Notes: a model not told the origin generated them from the sequence alone. A DNA stretch of 64,000 nucleotides from Avena insularis (GCA_023614405.1 CM042694.1:89573285-89637284); one strand, 5' to 3'; counted from the stretch's first letter, positions 30,397 through 43,100 are shown. Program-made: numbers and translations.

Positions 30397-30999
30397 TTCG
30401 GTAGCGGGTGGAGTGCCTATGCACCCTTTGATTGCTGTTTGCCGGTCTTCTAGTTGTACCTCGTCATAAGCCTTTGTATAACGTAGGGTGATGTTCTCAA
30501 GTTGTGGCAGTTTTGACAATGCTATCATGTTTGTTGTACCTTTTAAGGATAGTTGCTTGTTTCATGTTTGCATGGATTTGTGCTGAGTTTGCTCAATCTG
30601 TATTCAGACTCAGGCAGTATTCAGTTCATCGTGGTGCTGGGGGAGAAACAAGAGGTTACGATAGCATGCAAGCTTAGATTTACAAATATTTATCACTGTT
30701 CAGGGTCCATGGAGTAGCACAAGTGATAGAAGTAGACAAAAAAATGAAAACTTCTTGGTGAACCTGACATTGTGCTTGATTACAAAAAAAAACTGAAAAA
30801 AAATTATGCATTGCGTGATTTGGTCAGTGAGAGGCAGATCATCATCTTGTTTTCTCAGGGTTTGTTGGTTGGTTCCTGGTCTGTGTCCCCCTTTGTATAT
30901 AACCTGACATTGTGCTTGATTACAAAAAAAAAACTGAAAAAAATTATACGTTGTGTGATTTGGTCAGCGAGAGGCAGATACTCGTCTTGCTATCTCAGG
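30397..30999 (+). other. BUD23 3' UTR and a 139-bp direct duplication
   Basis: The 3' untranslated region follows the TAA. From about 30761 a block starting AACCTGACATTGTGCTTGATTAC repeats from about 30900, with only a few differences. The second copy abuts the LINE poly(A) end, so the LINE inserted at the edge of a duplicated segment. Confidence 0.6.
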
Positions 31000-31040
31000 T
31001 TTTTTTTTTTTTTTTGAACTAGGAGAGGCGCCGAAGGCGC

Positions 31041-31368
31041 CAATTTCATTTCAACTCATATGCAAGTTACATCATGTAGTACAAAGCCCTGTAAGTTTAC
31101 GTTCTGAATCCCTAGAGCTACAGGGCATGGACCATTTAAGTGAGCTGAAGAGATTCAATTGAAGATAGGCCCAGAAGAAAAGTTTATGATAGCCTGTTGA
31201 GAGCCAATTTCATTTCAACTCATATGCAAGTTACATCATGTAGTACAAAGCCCTGTAAGTTTACGTTCTGAATCCCTAGAGCTACAGGGCATGGACCATT
31301 TAAGTGAGCTGAAGAGATGCAACTGAAGATAGGCCCAGAAGAAAAGTTTATGATAGCCTGTTGAGAGC
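31041..31368. repeat. 164-bp tandem duplication in LINE-A 3' end
   Basis: CAATTTCATTTCAACTCATA...GTTGAGAG occurs at 31041-31204 and again at 31205-31368 with only one or two differences. Near-identity means the duplication is recent. It duplicates the 3' end of the RNase H frame and its stop. Confidence 0.92.
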
Positions 31369-32193
31369 AGTTATGTGCTACCCCGTTCAAATCTCTTTTG
31401 ACATGATAGATCATCGGGTGAAGTGCCTGGGTATCCTGTTTAAATTCGGAGATAAGGCTTTGAATCTCCCACAGTACCTGCGGTTCAATTAGAAAAGTTG
31501 GTTGGTCAAGCTGGAGGGCAGCAACAATTTTCCCCGCAAGAATCAAAGTCGAAGCTTCTGCCTGTAGAGAAGAAGGCAACATAGTTGTGGAAGCTTGAAT
31601 GAGGACTTTCGTCGTGTGTTGGCCCTCCTGAAAGTCACAGAAAACTCCAATTCCTGTTGTTGCATTTCTAGCCACTCTCGTCGCTTTTCTTCCCTTCCAC
31701 ACTGCATCCGAGTAAATCTTGGGCCCCATAATTATTAGGTCTGTGTGTAGAGTACTTCCAGATTCCAGAGGAGCAACAGCAGTTGTTGTTTGAAGCCTGT
31801 AGTGCGCGAGAGAAGGTGCCTGCAAAGAAGGAGAAAGAGACCGATCTTCTTGGGCGTTTTCCAAGTCCCGCAAGGAATAAGAATTGAGGGCATCAACCAT
31901 TTCAAGATTTTGCATTATTGCCTTGGCCATCTGTTGGATTTGGTGAGGTGCTCCGGGTTTCCCGCCAAATCGATTGTCGTTCCTCGATTTCCAAATACAC
32001 CACATAAAAGTTAAGACATTTGGCAGGGTTGCATGATGATGGTTCATGTTTAAAAGGTTCAGAATTATTTGCGTAAGAGAATTGCAATTAGCTACAATAA
32101 ATTCTGAACGAATAAACCAGGGACTGTTGAACCAAGCAATTCTAGCGAAATTACAAGTATAGAAAAGGTGGATATCATTTTCTTCCATTCCAC
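31220..32193 (-). pseudogene. LINE-A C-terminal region with RNase H domain
   Basis: The frame resumes after the LINE-B insertion with CGMEENDIHLFYTCNFARIA, the end of the zinc-binding region (zf-RVT). An RNase H (RVT_3) domain of plant L1 elements follows: IYSDAVWKGRK in place of the usual DAxW start, LQAEASTLILAG with the catalytic Glu, and FLIEPQVLWEI where an Asp is normally found. RNase H removes RNA from the cDNA hybrid during target-primed reverse transcription. The Asp-to-Glu and motif changes suggest decay. Confidence 0.8.
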
Positions 32194-32199
32194 ATCTAG

Positions 32200-33270
32200 T
32201 AGGGGTGGCGGATCCGGACCAGATCTGGGTCTGTTGGACCTAGATTGGCCATGGAATCTACTCAGCTGCTATTGCCCGTCGATGATGTGGATGGATCCCT
32301 AGGCTACTTTCGCATGACTGAGGTGTCCTGGGCAGCAGCTCCGGGCATGGTGGCGGCAGTCGTCTTCTTCGCCGGAGATGGTCGGCCAGTTTGTGGCTGG
32401 GTGTGGTGCATACCACATCTCAGCCCCGGAAGCGAGTTGGGGCGGTGTAGTTGCCAGTGAAAACCGGGCTGCGACTCCGGTCAAGGCGGGCGATGGCGGC
32501 GCTCTCGCGTCATATCTTGTTGAGGGCATTGTCCTACAACTATCGTCTACCCACTCATGCCGCTCCGGGGGAAACCCTAAGATCTTCGGATCGGAAAATG
32601 GCGGCGCTGCGGTGTCACGATCCCTCTTGGGGGCATCGTTTGTGGAGCGGCGCCGGATGGCAGAGGTGGGAGGTGGAGCGGCTTCATCTTGCACGGAGTC
32701 TTCGGTGGAGATGTCAAGTCATGCCTAGCCGCCAGGTGCTACGCTATGCCATGCCTGGTTCAGTAGGTGCTACGCACGACGGATCTTCCGGGGGTTTCTA
32801 GCTGCGTCCCTTGACGGGACTCAGTGGCATGGTGACGAGGGGTCTCGGCGGCAACCGCGCGTGTATCTGATGGACACGTGCAGGGTGGTGGCGCTGTTTG
32901 GCGTCTTGGTGGCGTTGGCGGCAGGCCTGATAAGGGAATTATTTTGATCCCTCTGAAGACGGGTTGGCGGAAGATGGTGGCAGCAGAAGATTGAGCGTGC
33001 ACGATGGTGTGCGTTTTGGATCAGCTGGACTGGTTTGTGCTCCTAACCCGCCGTGGGCCGGCTTTGGGACCTCTGGTATGTTGATGATGTGCGTTGGTGT
33101 GCAGTAAGAGTGTTCTGACATGGCCACCCCCTTCATCAAGTTGGTTTAGAGAGGCGGTTTCAATTGATCTTTGTATTCTCTTTGTAAGGTTTCGTTGAAT
33201 AATAAATAAAGCTGGCTGTGTGCATCTTTTTGATGCAGAGGCCAGGGGTAACACCTCCATTTCAAAAAAT
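32200..33270 (+). mobile_element. 5'-truncated LINE (LINE-B) inserted in LINE-A
   Basis: Flanked by ATCTAG on both sides (32194-32199; 33271-33276), the target-site duplication. The 3' end reads like a plant L1 3' UTR: CTTTGTATTCTCTTTGTAAGG, GAATAATAAATAAAGC, GATGCAGAGGCCAGGGGTAA and a short A tail (TTTCAAAAAA). No reverse transcriptase remains. The GC-rich 1-kb body is the 3' untranslated end typical of dead-on-arrival copies. Confidence 0.85.
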
Positions 33271-33276
33271 ATCTAG

Positions 33277-35880
33277 AACAAAGTTTACTGATATGATTAG
33301 AGTACTTACCTGCTCGAGCTCCTGTCAGTATTGCTTTCCTAATAAATCTCCATCCAAATGTCTGAACTCTCAGTGGCACTTGCTTATTCTTCCAAATTTG
33401 GTTCAAGAGGTGAACCGTAGCTGGATGCACCTGTCTTGGCGTCGGCTCGCCTAGATCCTGCAAATTTTGGAGGCGAGCACGGTACGCACTTTTGGTGCTA
33501 CATACCTGATGGAGTTAGCTTCCAACATAGAATATCTTTGTCCTACGAGTGGATTATGATTGTGTTCTTGATGGTACTTGTCATTGGTTGCTGGAAAAGA
33601 CCGTCAATAAGCTGATCATTCCAAACTTGCTGACCTGGAAGCCATATGTCTTTCACTTGAGCTGGATAGGTGTAGCCATCATGTTGAATAATGAGTGAAT
33701 CATAGATATGGAACCAATCTTGGCACCAAGGTGTGCTCCAAAAAGAGATCCGACCTTGAGTGATCTGGTAGAAGGAGTGGGTTTTGAGAATAGGAAGCAC
33801 TTTGATGATGGAAGCCCAAAAGACAGATTTAGGGACATTGGGATTTGGGCGCCAAATGGACGAGTCTGGAAAGTACTTGGATTTTAAGATAGCATGGAGG
33901 AGATCATTTGGCTGTTCAGCTATTCTCCAAGCTGCCATAAGAATCAGAGCTTGGTTCGTCGCTTGGATGTTTCGAATGCCTAGTCCTCCTTCTCTTTTTG
34001 GTATGCAGATGTCTTTCCAAGCTCTTAGACAAAGAGATTTTGAATTTATTTCTTCTCGAACTCCAGTCCACCAGAAGTTCCAGATGATGGCAGTGAGCTT
34101 GGCAATGAACTTTTTGGTGAAAAGGATATTTGACATGTAGTAGACAGGAATAGAGGCAAAAACAGATTGTATAAGCTCGAGTCTTGCGGCATGAGAGAGT
34201 TTATCAGCTTTATAGGTGCTGAGCTTGGATTTAAATTTGTCAAAAACGAAGTTGTAGGCTGATGTTCTGTCTTTGCTAGGAAGGATAAGAGGGTGTCCTA
34301 GATGGATAAAATTGTTGTCAATATCTGGCACTTGAAATATTTGTTTGATGGCGTGGCTAATGGTAGGAGAAACATGCTTGCTGAAAGTTATTCCAGATTT
34401 GCTCCAATTTGGAGTCTGACCTGAATGTAAGAAGAATTCTTGCAAAATATCCTTCATCCGAGAAGCTTCCTGTAATGTAGCTTGCCCACAGATTAACAAA
34501 TCATCTGCAAATAACATAGAATGGATCGGAGGGCAATTCGGCCCTAAAGTTATACCTGCAAGACCGTTAATTGCCATAGCTTCTTGAAGAGCGACAGATA
34601 ATTCATTAATTGCGAGAACAAATAAATAAGGGGACAAGGGACATCCTTGTCTAATACCTCTCTCACCACGAAATCTCGCAAAAGGTTGTCCATTAATAAT
34701 GACCGAAAAGGTTGGTGATGATACACATGAGTGGATCAAACTTATGAAATGACTGTGCAGACCTATACGAGAAAGAGCCGCGACAATGAAATTCCATTCG
34801 AGCCTATCAAATGCTTTAGCAAGATCTATCTTTAGCAAGAAAGCCTTATTCTTCCAGGAGCTAAGGGCAAAAGAGTGAGTGATTTCCTAGGCTATAATGA
34901 TGTTGTTGCTTATACGTCTACCTTCAATAAAAGCTTGTTGAGAAGGATGAATATAGTCCAGCAAGTGGGGTTTCAGTCTATTTGCAATGCATTCTGCAAT
35001 AATTTTATAAATGACATTGCAAAGACTAATAGGCCTATAGTTCGCAGGAACTAAAGGAACAAGCTTCTTAAGGATTAAGGCAATATGAGTGTTATTGATA
35101 TGTCTTGGCATGATACCTGTTTGGAAGGAATTTCTTATCAGCTGCATCATATCTTGTCCAATCCACGCCCAAGTTACAATGTAGAATTCTATGTTGAAAC
35201 CATCCGGTCCTAGTGACGCATTTCTTTTCATGTCTTCGAGGGTCCCTAATATCTCTTGCTCATCTGGTATGGTGTAGGTGTATTCCTGCGTTTCTTGGAG
35301 AGGTTGTGTTCCAATAAAAGGCCTGCCATGGTTAGCATTTGAAGAGGCAAAAATGGATCTAAAATAATTGACAAAGATGATACTAATTCTGTCAGGCATA
35401 AACTGTAAAACATCATTTTCATCCATAATAGAAACAATGGTATTTCTTCTCCCTCTTTTGGCAATGGCACGGTGAAAAAGAAGTATTTCTGTCTCCATCT
35501 TTCACCCATTGCTTCTTCGCTTGCTGCATGTAAGAGTCTGTTAGCTTAGTCAATATTTGTTCATAATTTTCAACTAGAGATGCTTCTGGTGTGTGGTCTT
35601 GGTCGACTAATGGCTGGATCTGAATTTGCTTAATTCGTTCTTCTAGGTTGTTGAGTTCTGGCTGAAAAGGTTTTTTCTTCTTGCACCAAATCTTGAGTGT
35701 GCGTGCAAGATGGTTAGTCCTTGCCGGATTTATTTCTAGTGGAGAGCCACACAGCTTTTGCATGATTATGAAAGTCTTGTTCTTTGAGCCACCAATTTTC
35801 AAATTGAAAGGAGCTCTTGATTCTACGACTGTGACCTTCAGTTGAGAGTAAAGTAGCAGCATGATCACTTAGCTTATGAA
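33277..35880 (-). pseudogene. LINE-A reverse transcriptase region
   Basis: From about 35880 down, the minus strand gives the linker (SDHAATLLSTEGHS in one frame), then a frame 35498-34887 with SLGPDGFNIEFYIVTW and ANYRPISLCNVIYKIIAECI. The RT core at 34838-33543 has LLKIDLAKAFDRLEWNFI, RGIRQGCPLSPYLFVLAINE and the catalytic SMLFADDLLI. The two frames are in phase and separated by a CAG-to-TAG stop at about 34889. Another stop at 33543 precedes the zinc-binding part WKNKQVPLRVQTFGWRFIRK (to 33277). The enzyme copies LINE RNA at nicked DNA. Frameshifts near 35500 and 35860 add to the damage. Confidence 0.88.
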
Positions 35881-36595
35881 TAAGTGGTGAAATGGGTCGT
35901 ATGGCACATAGAGGGGGTGAATAGGTGATACTTCAAATTTTAATGATTTTTCAATTTTAGGCTTGACACAAGAAGTAAATTCTCTAGATATTCAACTACG
36001 TAGAGTTTCCCTATATGCAAACCTAACTACTAGCGAGTAAAGGTGAGTAAGAGTGAGGAACAAGGAAACCGTAATGGAGCACGTGGAGACACATGATTTG
36101 TTTTACCGCAGTTCCTTCCTTGTTAAGGGAAGTACATCTGCGTTGGAGGGGTGGGCGATACTAAGACCACCACGCCACAATTGGCCTCACCCTGTTCTCT
36201 GATGGATCTCGCCACCAAAGGCCTGATCCACCTTTCCACTATTGGTACCCTTCGAGGTGGGAACCAATGCCTTTACACAACTAGCGGGGCACAACACCAC
36301 AACCGAATTGGAGGCTCCCGTAATGACAACAAGCTGCCACAAGAACAATTGTTATCAATAACAAAATACTAGATCTAGATATTAACAAGAATACTAGATC
36401 GAGAAATCTCCAGGTGAATGGAGAGAAAGTGAAGCGCTTGATTCGTGATGTCGATGAATGAAGTCTTCTCTTTCAATTCCCCCAAATATCGAAGCCTTCG
36501 GGTGGCTGAAGTGGGAGATCTTGAATGAGAGCTTTTGCAACAGGCCAAAACTTTTTGAATGAATCAAGAGATCTGACAGGAGGGGTGATTGGCGC

Positions 36596-36602
36596 TTTTA
36601 TA
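36596..36602 (-). promoter_or_regulatory. TATA box of the solo LTR
   Basis: The minus strand reads GGGTATAAAAGCGCC, directly downstream of the GGATTATCC repeat array. Confidence 0.7.
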
Positions 36603-36642
36603 CCCCCTGTCCAAACAGAGCCGTTGGAGAAGTCTGGGGCCG

Positions 36643-37090
36643 GATTATCCGGCCCAAGTGAGGATCGGATTATCCGGCCTGGGGAAAACTCTGCCCCAGA
36701 CTCGGATTATCCGGGGAATAGTCCGCCCCCAGACAGACGGTCGCATCGAGCCATCCTTGGCAACTTCTCCCGGGGGCGAATTATCTGGCCCAAGGGAAAG
36801 GCCGGATTATCTGGCCAGGGGAAAACTCCGCCCCCAGCCACGGATTGTCCAGGAGATAATCCGCCCCCAAATAGAATGTCGCGCCGAGCCACCCTTGGCA
36901 ACTTCTCCTGGGGGCGAATTATCTGGCCCAAGAGAAGGGCCGAATTATCCGGCCTGGGGAAAAGCCACCCCCAACCACGGATTGTCCGAGGAATAATCCG
37001 CCCCCAGACAGAAGCTCACACCGCGACCCACTCTGGCCAAGAGGGTCAGGCCGGATTATCTGGCCCTTGATAGGGCCGGATTATCCGGCC
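36643..37090. repeat. Array of palindromic GGATTATCC motifs in solo-LTR U3
   Basis: About three tandem units of roughly 134 bp (starting near 36643, 36777, 36911) contain eleven or so blocks of the type GCCGGATTATCCGGCC, each close to a palindrome, with CCCCCAG/CTGGGG spacers. They sit immediately upstream of the TATA box on the minus strand. Confidence 0.85.
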
Positions 37091-37150
37091 CCCAACAACA
37101 TGTTTTCTTACCTGCAACACTTGGCACACATGAGATACTCCATGGTATTG

Positions 37151-37861
37151 TTATCTAACACACAAAACACTAGAGATCATGAATGTTCTTTCAAGTGGCA
37201 TGTTATAAACGTTGGAAACAGGATAAGCAGCACACCAATCAGTGTTTACCAAGCATCTGTCCAGTCTTTGATAGGTCGGTTTTGAAGTAAATCTTTTGTT
37301 TGTCCAAGTATAAGCCGGACCACTAAAACCCAAATCAAAGAGACCACATTGTTTGACAAGAGAGCGAAAAGCATACATGCGAGAACGATTAATATTAGAG
37401 GAATTTTTGTCCAAGTCATACAAAAGCTCATTCATATCCCCTATACATAACATAGGCAAGTTATGATTATCATACACAAAAGAGGCAACCTGATCCCATA
37501 TCTGATTAGTTTGACGATGGTAGGGGTCCCCATAGATGCAAACAAGGCCAAACTTTTTATTAGCAATACTATGCATAACCGTAGCTAAGACAACATGGAA
37601 ATTAGCACTATGTACATCAAATTGAAGGTCATCCATCCACATTAGCCACAAACCACCAGAGCGTCCCCGAGAAGGAACCACAATACTAGCGGACATATTA
37701 AACCTAGTAGTCAGGTCAGATGGTTTTACCTTAGAAGATTTAATCTTGGAAACGAAGATTATTTGAGCTTTTGTGGAGTGGATCATTCTGGAAAGGTGAC
37801 ACATTTTTGTACTGCCAAGGCCCTTGTCCATGCCTTGACAGTTCCAACCCATGGCTTTCAT
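37151..37861 (-). pseudogene. LINE-A APE-type endonuclease region
   Basis: The minus-strand frame starts MKAMGWNCQGMDKGLGSTKM, the conserved N-terminus of plant L1 ORF2 endonucleases. LCIGDMNELL (catalytic GDxNE-like motif), FDLGFSGPAYTWTNKR and RLDRCLVNTDW (Asp) follow. The SDHA motif that ends the domain lies on the far side of the solo LTR at about 35880-35870. The enzyme nicks target DNA to prime reverse transcription. Residues after 37198 towards lower coordinates belong to the LTR, not to the protein. Confidence 0.85.
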
Positions 37862-37923
37862 GGCGCCCGTGGCGCCTTATAGGCTGGCACCGCTGCCTCA
37901 TGATCCAGGTACATGTTCTTCCC

Positions 37924-38473
37924 TCAAAAATCGATGTGCACAACCAGTGTATCAGTGATGCCAGTGACTCCAATCTGCGCTTGAGCTTGAGCATCCCTCA
38001 TCTCTTCAGGAGTAGCATCCATATTTACTATAACATCAGATGAAGACATCTCTTTATTGAAGTCAAGTTCCACCTCCCATCGAATCAACATCGGAATGAT
38101 GCTCTCCTCTGTCCCCAGATTTTTCTTCACTTTCCATGGCTCCTGTAGATTCGTCGACAGGGATGACATCGAGACAGATGCCTCCCACAACGGCGTCCAG
38201 GATACCAGCTGGAACACCGCATACTCCTTCAGTAGGAGCTTCGACAGGGACATTGGGCTGCACTTAAATCATTGCTAGGATGGCTCACACATGGATTTAA
38301 GCGGGGATGGGGATACCGGCGAAGGATACCCGAAGGGGGAAAATTTTGGGGTAAAACCTAGATGTGGAATTGTGTCACTTGCATGGGTGGAGGTTGTAGG
38401 ATTTGGGGATTGGATTGAAGATGGGGAAGGGGTGGGAGCTGGACAACGAATGGAGTGGTGTTGAGGTGGAGGA
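37924..38473 (-). pseudogene. LINE-A ORF1 C-terminal remnant and linker
   Basis: Between endonuclease and the copia boundary the minus strand holds short frames without a recognisable zinc knuckle. A Pro-rich piece is near 38400-38470 and an acidic piece at 38253-37924. Position suggests the end of ORF1 (the nucleic-acid-binding protein of L1). Sequence alone does not prove it. Confidence 0.4.
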
Positions 38474-40094
38474 TGAAGGGTTCCGTAGCAGAAAACATAA
38501 AAATCCTATCTACTCGAACACTAATACCAGGATCTATACTATGTAGACATAAGTAACGGAGAAGGAATACAATATTCATACCTTTGTAGAGAGAGGTATG
38601 CCTTACGCAGGAAGGCGTATATTGATGAAGACGAGCAGCACCCCAAGTGTGGTGCCTCCGAAGTTCGTCACACGTCAGGTGTAGGGGACGTCAACCAGGC
38701 TCCGATCTAGCCGAGCAGCGAAAGAAGTAGATGCCGGATCGCCGATCACACGATGGTAGTGCGAAGGTGGAGAACTCAACTACGAGGTCCTCCCCAATAT
38801 TATGGGGAAGTCCTCAGCAGATGAGAGAGAGAGAATGAGAGGAATGGGTGTCTTCCAAGGGGAAGAGGGGACCCCTTTATATAGTGGGAGGGGGGGCGCA
38901 CCACCCAGGGGCCAGGCAGGGTGGGACTAATCCCCACACCCGCCAGCCATCTTGGGGCAGCCGCCGGCCCTAGGTGGGCCCCACTGGGGCGGCCCACTAG
39001 CCCTAGGCGCCTTGCCCACTTGGGCCTCCCTTCGGGTAAGGCCCATTAGCAATATAGTGCCTTCAAAAATAAAATAAAATATATATTTAATATTAATTCT
39101 CCAATTAACATTCAAATACACATATTATATTATTCCTTCACTCCGGAACACCTTTCTAACCCCTTCCGATCTCCATCGGATGTTACTGAAACTATTCCGG
39201 TTTCTCTCTCTCTATTTCTCATACGATACCTCATCTACCCTAAGCGTCCCTACCCTTAAGCGTGACATCCTTCGGTTCGGAAACACTCCGGACATGATAG
39301 AGACCACTCTCATATCAATGATCAATAGAGGGACCTAGATGGCCATGTGACCCCCGTGCATTTCACGATTACAATCGCTCGAACCGTGAGATAGTCGTTC
39401 CCCATTCCCTTTGTCATTCGATGCCTAATTCATCCGAGACTTGATCTTTAGTATCTCCATACCTTAGTTCCATCTCGTTACTGATGAACTTGTTTTCTCA
39501 TTCTCATGTCGTTGCATTCTGTGACCTAGTCACATGCTTGCAAGCTTCATTAATGCAACGTCACCGAGATGGCCACATGTATCTGTCCGTTACATGGACT
39601 AGACAAATCCTGGTCTTGATATGTACTCCTCTATGCATTCCTTCAAAAAACCTGAGTGGCACCTTTTTGATCACCCTCTTACGAGATGATTCTTGATAAC
39701 CATCTAAGCTTCTTCCAGAATGGTGATTTGTATTACCTCACAGTCAAAGGATCAGGTTGCAAGGTTCATTGTGTTTTATCATCCATGGTGAACTTTGTAA
39801 CTAGATCTCATTAAGATATAACGGTCGAATGTTTGTCTATCATGTTATTCAACTAATAACATGACCTTATTGTCAGTTGGCATAAATGCCCATGATCTTG
39901 AAACACAGACCATCCTCATGACCAATGAACTAGTTCACTAGAGGTAACTAGAGACACGGTTTGTTTACATACTACACGTGTATTAATGTTTCGTATTAAC
40001 ACAATTATAGCATAGTATGAAACGTATTATGAACATACAGGAGATATATCAAATAATACACTTTATTATTTGCCTCTAGGGCATAACTCCTTCA
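38474..40094 (-). repeat. 3' LTR of copia-A
   Basis: 1621 bp, TGAAGG...CCTTCA on the minus strand. The TATA motif CTATATAAAG is at 38883-38876. The adjoining polypurine tract AAGTGGGAGAC (40105-40095) matches the BARE-class copia consensus. Confidence 0.9.
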
Positions 40095-40162
40095 GTCTCC
40101 CACTTGCACTAGAGTATACAGAACTAGTTTACAATAGGCAGGAACCTAACACCAATGGAATC

Positions 40163-43100
40163 TCAGTGTTGTTCGTCCTTGTCATGTTGGAGAGCTTTAG
40201 TCAAAGGATCTGCTACATTCAGTTCCGTATCTACTTTGCAAATCTTGACTTCACCTTCGTCAACAATCTGCCGGATGACGTGAAATCTAAGCTTGATGTG
40301 TTTGGCTGTGGAATGAGTTCTTGGTTCCCTTGCATTTGCAATAGCTCCCGTGTTATCGCAATAGATCGTCACGGGGTCTTGTGCATTGGGAAAAACTCCT
40401 AGTTCGATGACGAAATTCCTTAGCCAAACAGCTTCATTTGCTGCATCAGCTGCAGCAATGTATTCATACTCCATTGAAGATTGTGCCACCACCGGCTGCT
40501 TCTTGCTTTTCCAGCTTACCGCCCCACCATTCACCAAGAAAACAAATCCTATTTGAGACTTTGAGTCATCATGATCTGAATTCCAGCTCGCATCTACGTA
40601 ACATGTTACGTTTAGAGCTTCATCATTTCCTCCATAGATCAGGAACATATCCTTTGTTCTTCTTAGATACTTTAGGATATTTTTCATAGCTGTCCAGTGA
40701 TCTGGTCTTGGATTACTCTAATATCGGCTCGTCAAACTAAGAGCCAATGCCACATCAGGTCGGGTACTAAGCATTGCATACATGATAGATCCTATTGCTG
40801 AAGCATAGGGGATGTAAGACATCTTCTCTCTATCATCGTCCGTTACAGGACATTGAGTCATACTCAAGTTGCAATTCTTCATCATAGGTGTAAAACCCCT
40901 CTTGGTGTTTTCCATTTTGAACCTCTTCAAAATCTTATCTATGTAAGTACTCTAACTCAATGCTATTAGGTGCCTTGATCTATCTCTATAGATCTTGATT
41001 CCCAATATGTATGCAGCTTCACCTAGATCCTTCATGAAAAATTGGTTGCTCAAATACGCTTTCACGCTATTCATAAGATCCACATCGTTTCCCATGAGTA
41101 ATATGTCATCCACATATACTACTAAGAAAACAACCGAGCTCCCACTCGCTTTCTTGTAAACACATAACTCTTGTTGGTTTTGGACAAATCCAAAACTCTT
41201 GATCACTTGATCAGAACGTTGGTTCCAGCTCCGAGATGCTTGCTTCAATCCATAAATGGACCATTGAAGTTTGCATACCTTTCCAGCATCTTTAGGATTG
41301 ACAAAACCTTCTGGTTGCATCATATACAACTCTTCATCAATGTGACCTTTGAGGAATGCGGTCTTGACATCCATCTGCCAAATTTCATAGTCGAAATGTG
41401 CAGCAATTGCTATAAAAATCCTGACAGATTTAAGCATCACTACGGGAGAGTAAGTCTCGTCGTAGTCAACTCCTTGAATTTGTCAAAACCCCTTTGCGAC
41501 AAGTCGAGCTTTGTGAATGGTTACATTACCATTCGCATCTGTCTTTTTCTTAAAGATCCATTTATTTTCCACGGCCTTGCGACCCTCTGGAAGATCCACC
41601 AAGGTCCAAACTTGGTTTTCATGCATGGATCCTATTTCGGATTTCATGGCTTCTAGCCATTTCTCGGAGTCAGCACTATCCATAGCTTCTTTGTAGTTTG
41701 CAGGTTCTTCCTGGTCATCTAAGATGACAGACATTACAAGGCTACTGTACCAATCTGGAGTGGCACGAACCCTTGTAGACCTGCGAACCTCAGGAGTCTC
41801 GATGTCATTGTTTTGATCAGCATCAACAGGCTCTTCCTCCATGTTGGAGAGCGGTTTCGGAACAGCTTTTGTTGCGCTACTCGGAATATGGAGAGAAGGG
41901 TCAACAATTTCATCTAACTCAATTTTCCTTCCACTCACCCCCTTTGCAAGAAACTCTTTCTCGAGAAAGGTGTCGGTTTTTGCGACAAGCGTTTTGCCTT
42001 CGGCTTGATTGTAGAAGGTATATCCAATAGTTTCCCTTGGATATCCGACAAAGATACATTTTTCCGATTTGGGTTCGAGTTTGTCAGGCTGCAGTTTCTT
42101 AACATACGCCTCACATCCCCAAACTTTTAGAAAAGACAACTTTGGCTTCTGCCCATACCATATCTCATATGGGGTTGTCTCCACGGATTTGGACGGTGCT
42201 TGGTTTAAAATAAAAGCGGTGGTTTCTAACGCATATCCCCAAAAAGACACAAACAAATCTGTTAAAGACATCATGGACCATACACTATCCAATAGGGTTC
42301 GGTTACGGTGTTCCGACACACCATTACGCTGTGGTGTTCCGGCTGGCGTAAGCTGTGGGATAATCCCACAGTCCTTCAAGTGCATGTTAAACTCATAACT
42401 CAAATACTCGCCTCCTCGATCTGATCGAAGGTGCTTGATTTTCTTGTTAAGTTGATTCTCTACCTCTTTCTGAAATTCCTTGAACTTTTCAAAGGTTTCA
42501 GACTTGTGCTTCATCAAGTAGATATATCCATATCCGCTCAAGTCGTTAGTAAAGGTAACAAAGTAACGATAACCATTGCGTGTCGAGACACTCATTGGTC
42601 CACATACATCCGTATGTATGACCCCAAGTAGGTCTACGGCTCTCTCTACTATACCGAAGAATGGTGTCCTGGTCATCTTGCCCATGAGGCATGGCTCACA
42701 TGTATCAAGGGAATCGAAATCCAATGATCCAAGAAGCCCTTCTAAATGAAGCTTCTTCATGCGCTTTATGCCAATATGACCAAGACGGCAATGCCATATG
42801 TACATGGAATTATTGTCACTGTGCTTACAACGTTTAGCATCAACACTATGGATGTGTGTATCACAATCAAGATTAAGTAAGAATAAACCATCACATACAG
42901 GAGCATGAACATAGAAAACATCATTCATATAAATTGAACAACCACTTGTTCCTGATTTAAACGAATAACGGTCTTGCAACAAGCAAGACCCACTCACAAT
43001 ATTCATACTCAGTGCGGGTACATAATAGCATTTATTCAAAACCAATAATAATCCTGATGGTAGACGAAGATGCAGGGTGCCGATGGACATCACTTCGACT

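Larger units (their letters stand above)
35888..37193 (-). mobile_element. Solo LTR (1306 bp) in LINE-A endonuclease
   Basis: Ends are TGAAATGGG...TTCTTTCA, i.e. TGAAA/TTTCA inverted termini, with AGTGG duplicated (35883-35887; 37194-37198). The minus-strand TATAAAA at 36602-36596 sets the orientation. No internal retrotransposon sequence remains, so recombination between two LTRs removed it. Rejoining the flanks restores the LINE reading across the site. A repeat array fills its U3 region. Confidence 0.92.
31000..38473 (-). mobile_element. L1-type LINE (LINE-A), minus strand, interrupted twice
   Basis: On the minus strand the order is ORF1 remnant (38473-37924), endonuclease, reverse transcriptase, zinc-binding region, RNase H and a poly(A) tail (16 T on the plus strand, 31000-31015). 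A solo LTR (35888-37193) splits the endonuclease end. An opposite-strand LINE fragment (32200-33270) splits the zinc-binding part. The 5' end is cut at 38473 by the copia LTR. Its right-hand flank was lost, so no target duplication can be checked. Several in-frame stops make it immobile. Confidence 0.9.

Noticed and set aside
30772..31017. Open frame repeating NLTLCLITKKKLKK
   Set aside because: Produced by the 139-bp duplication and A-rich runs next to the LINE tail.
36643..37090. CRISPR-like or satellite array
   Set aside because: Spacers are themselves repeated, the array lies within an LTR with target duplications, and this is plant DNA.
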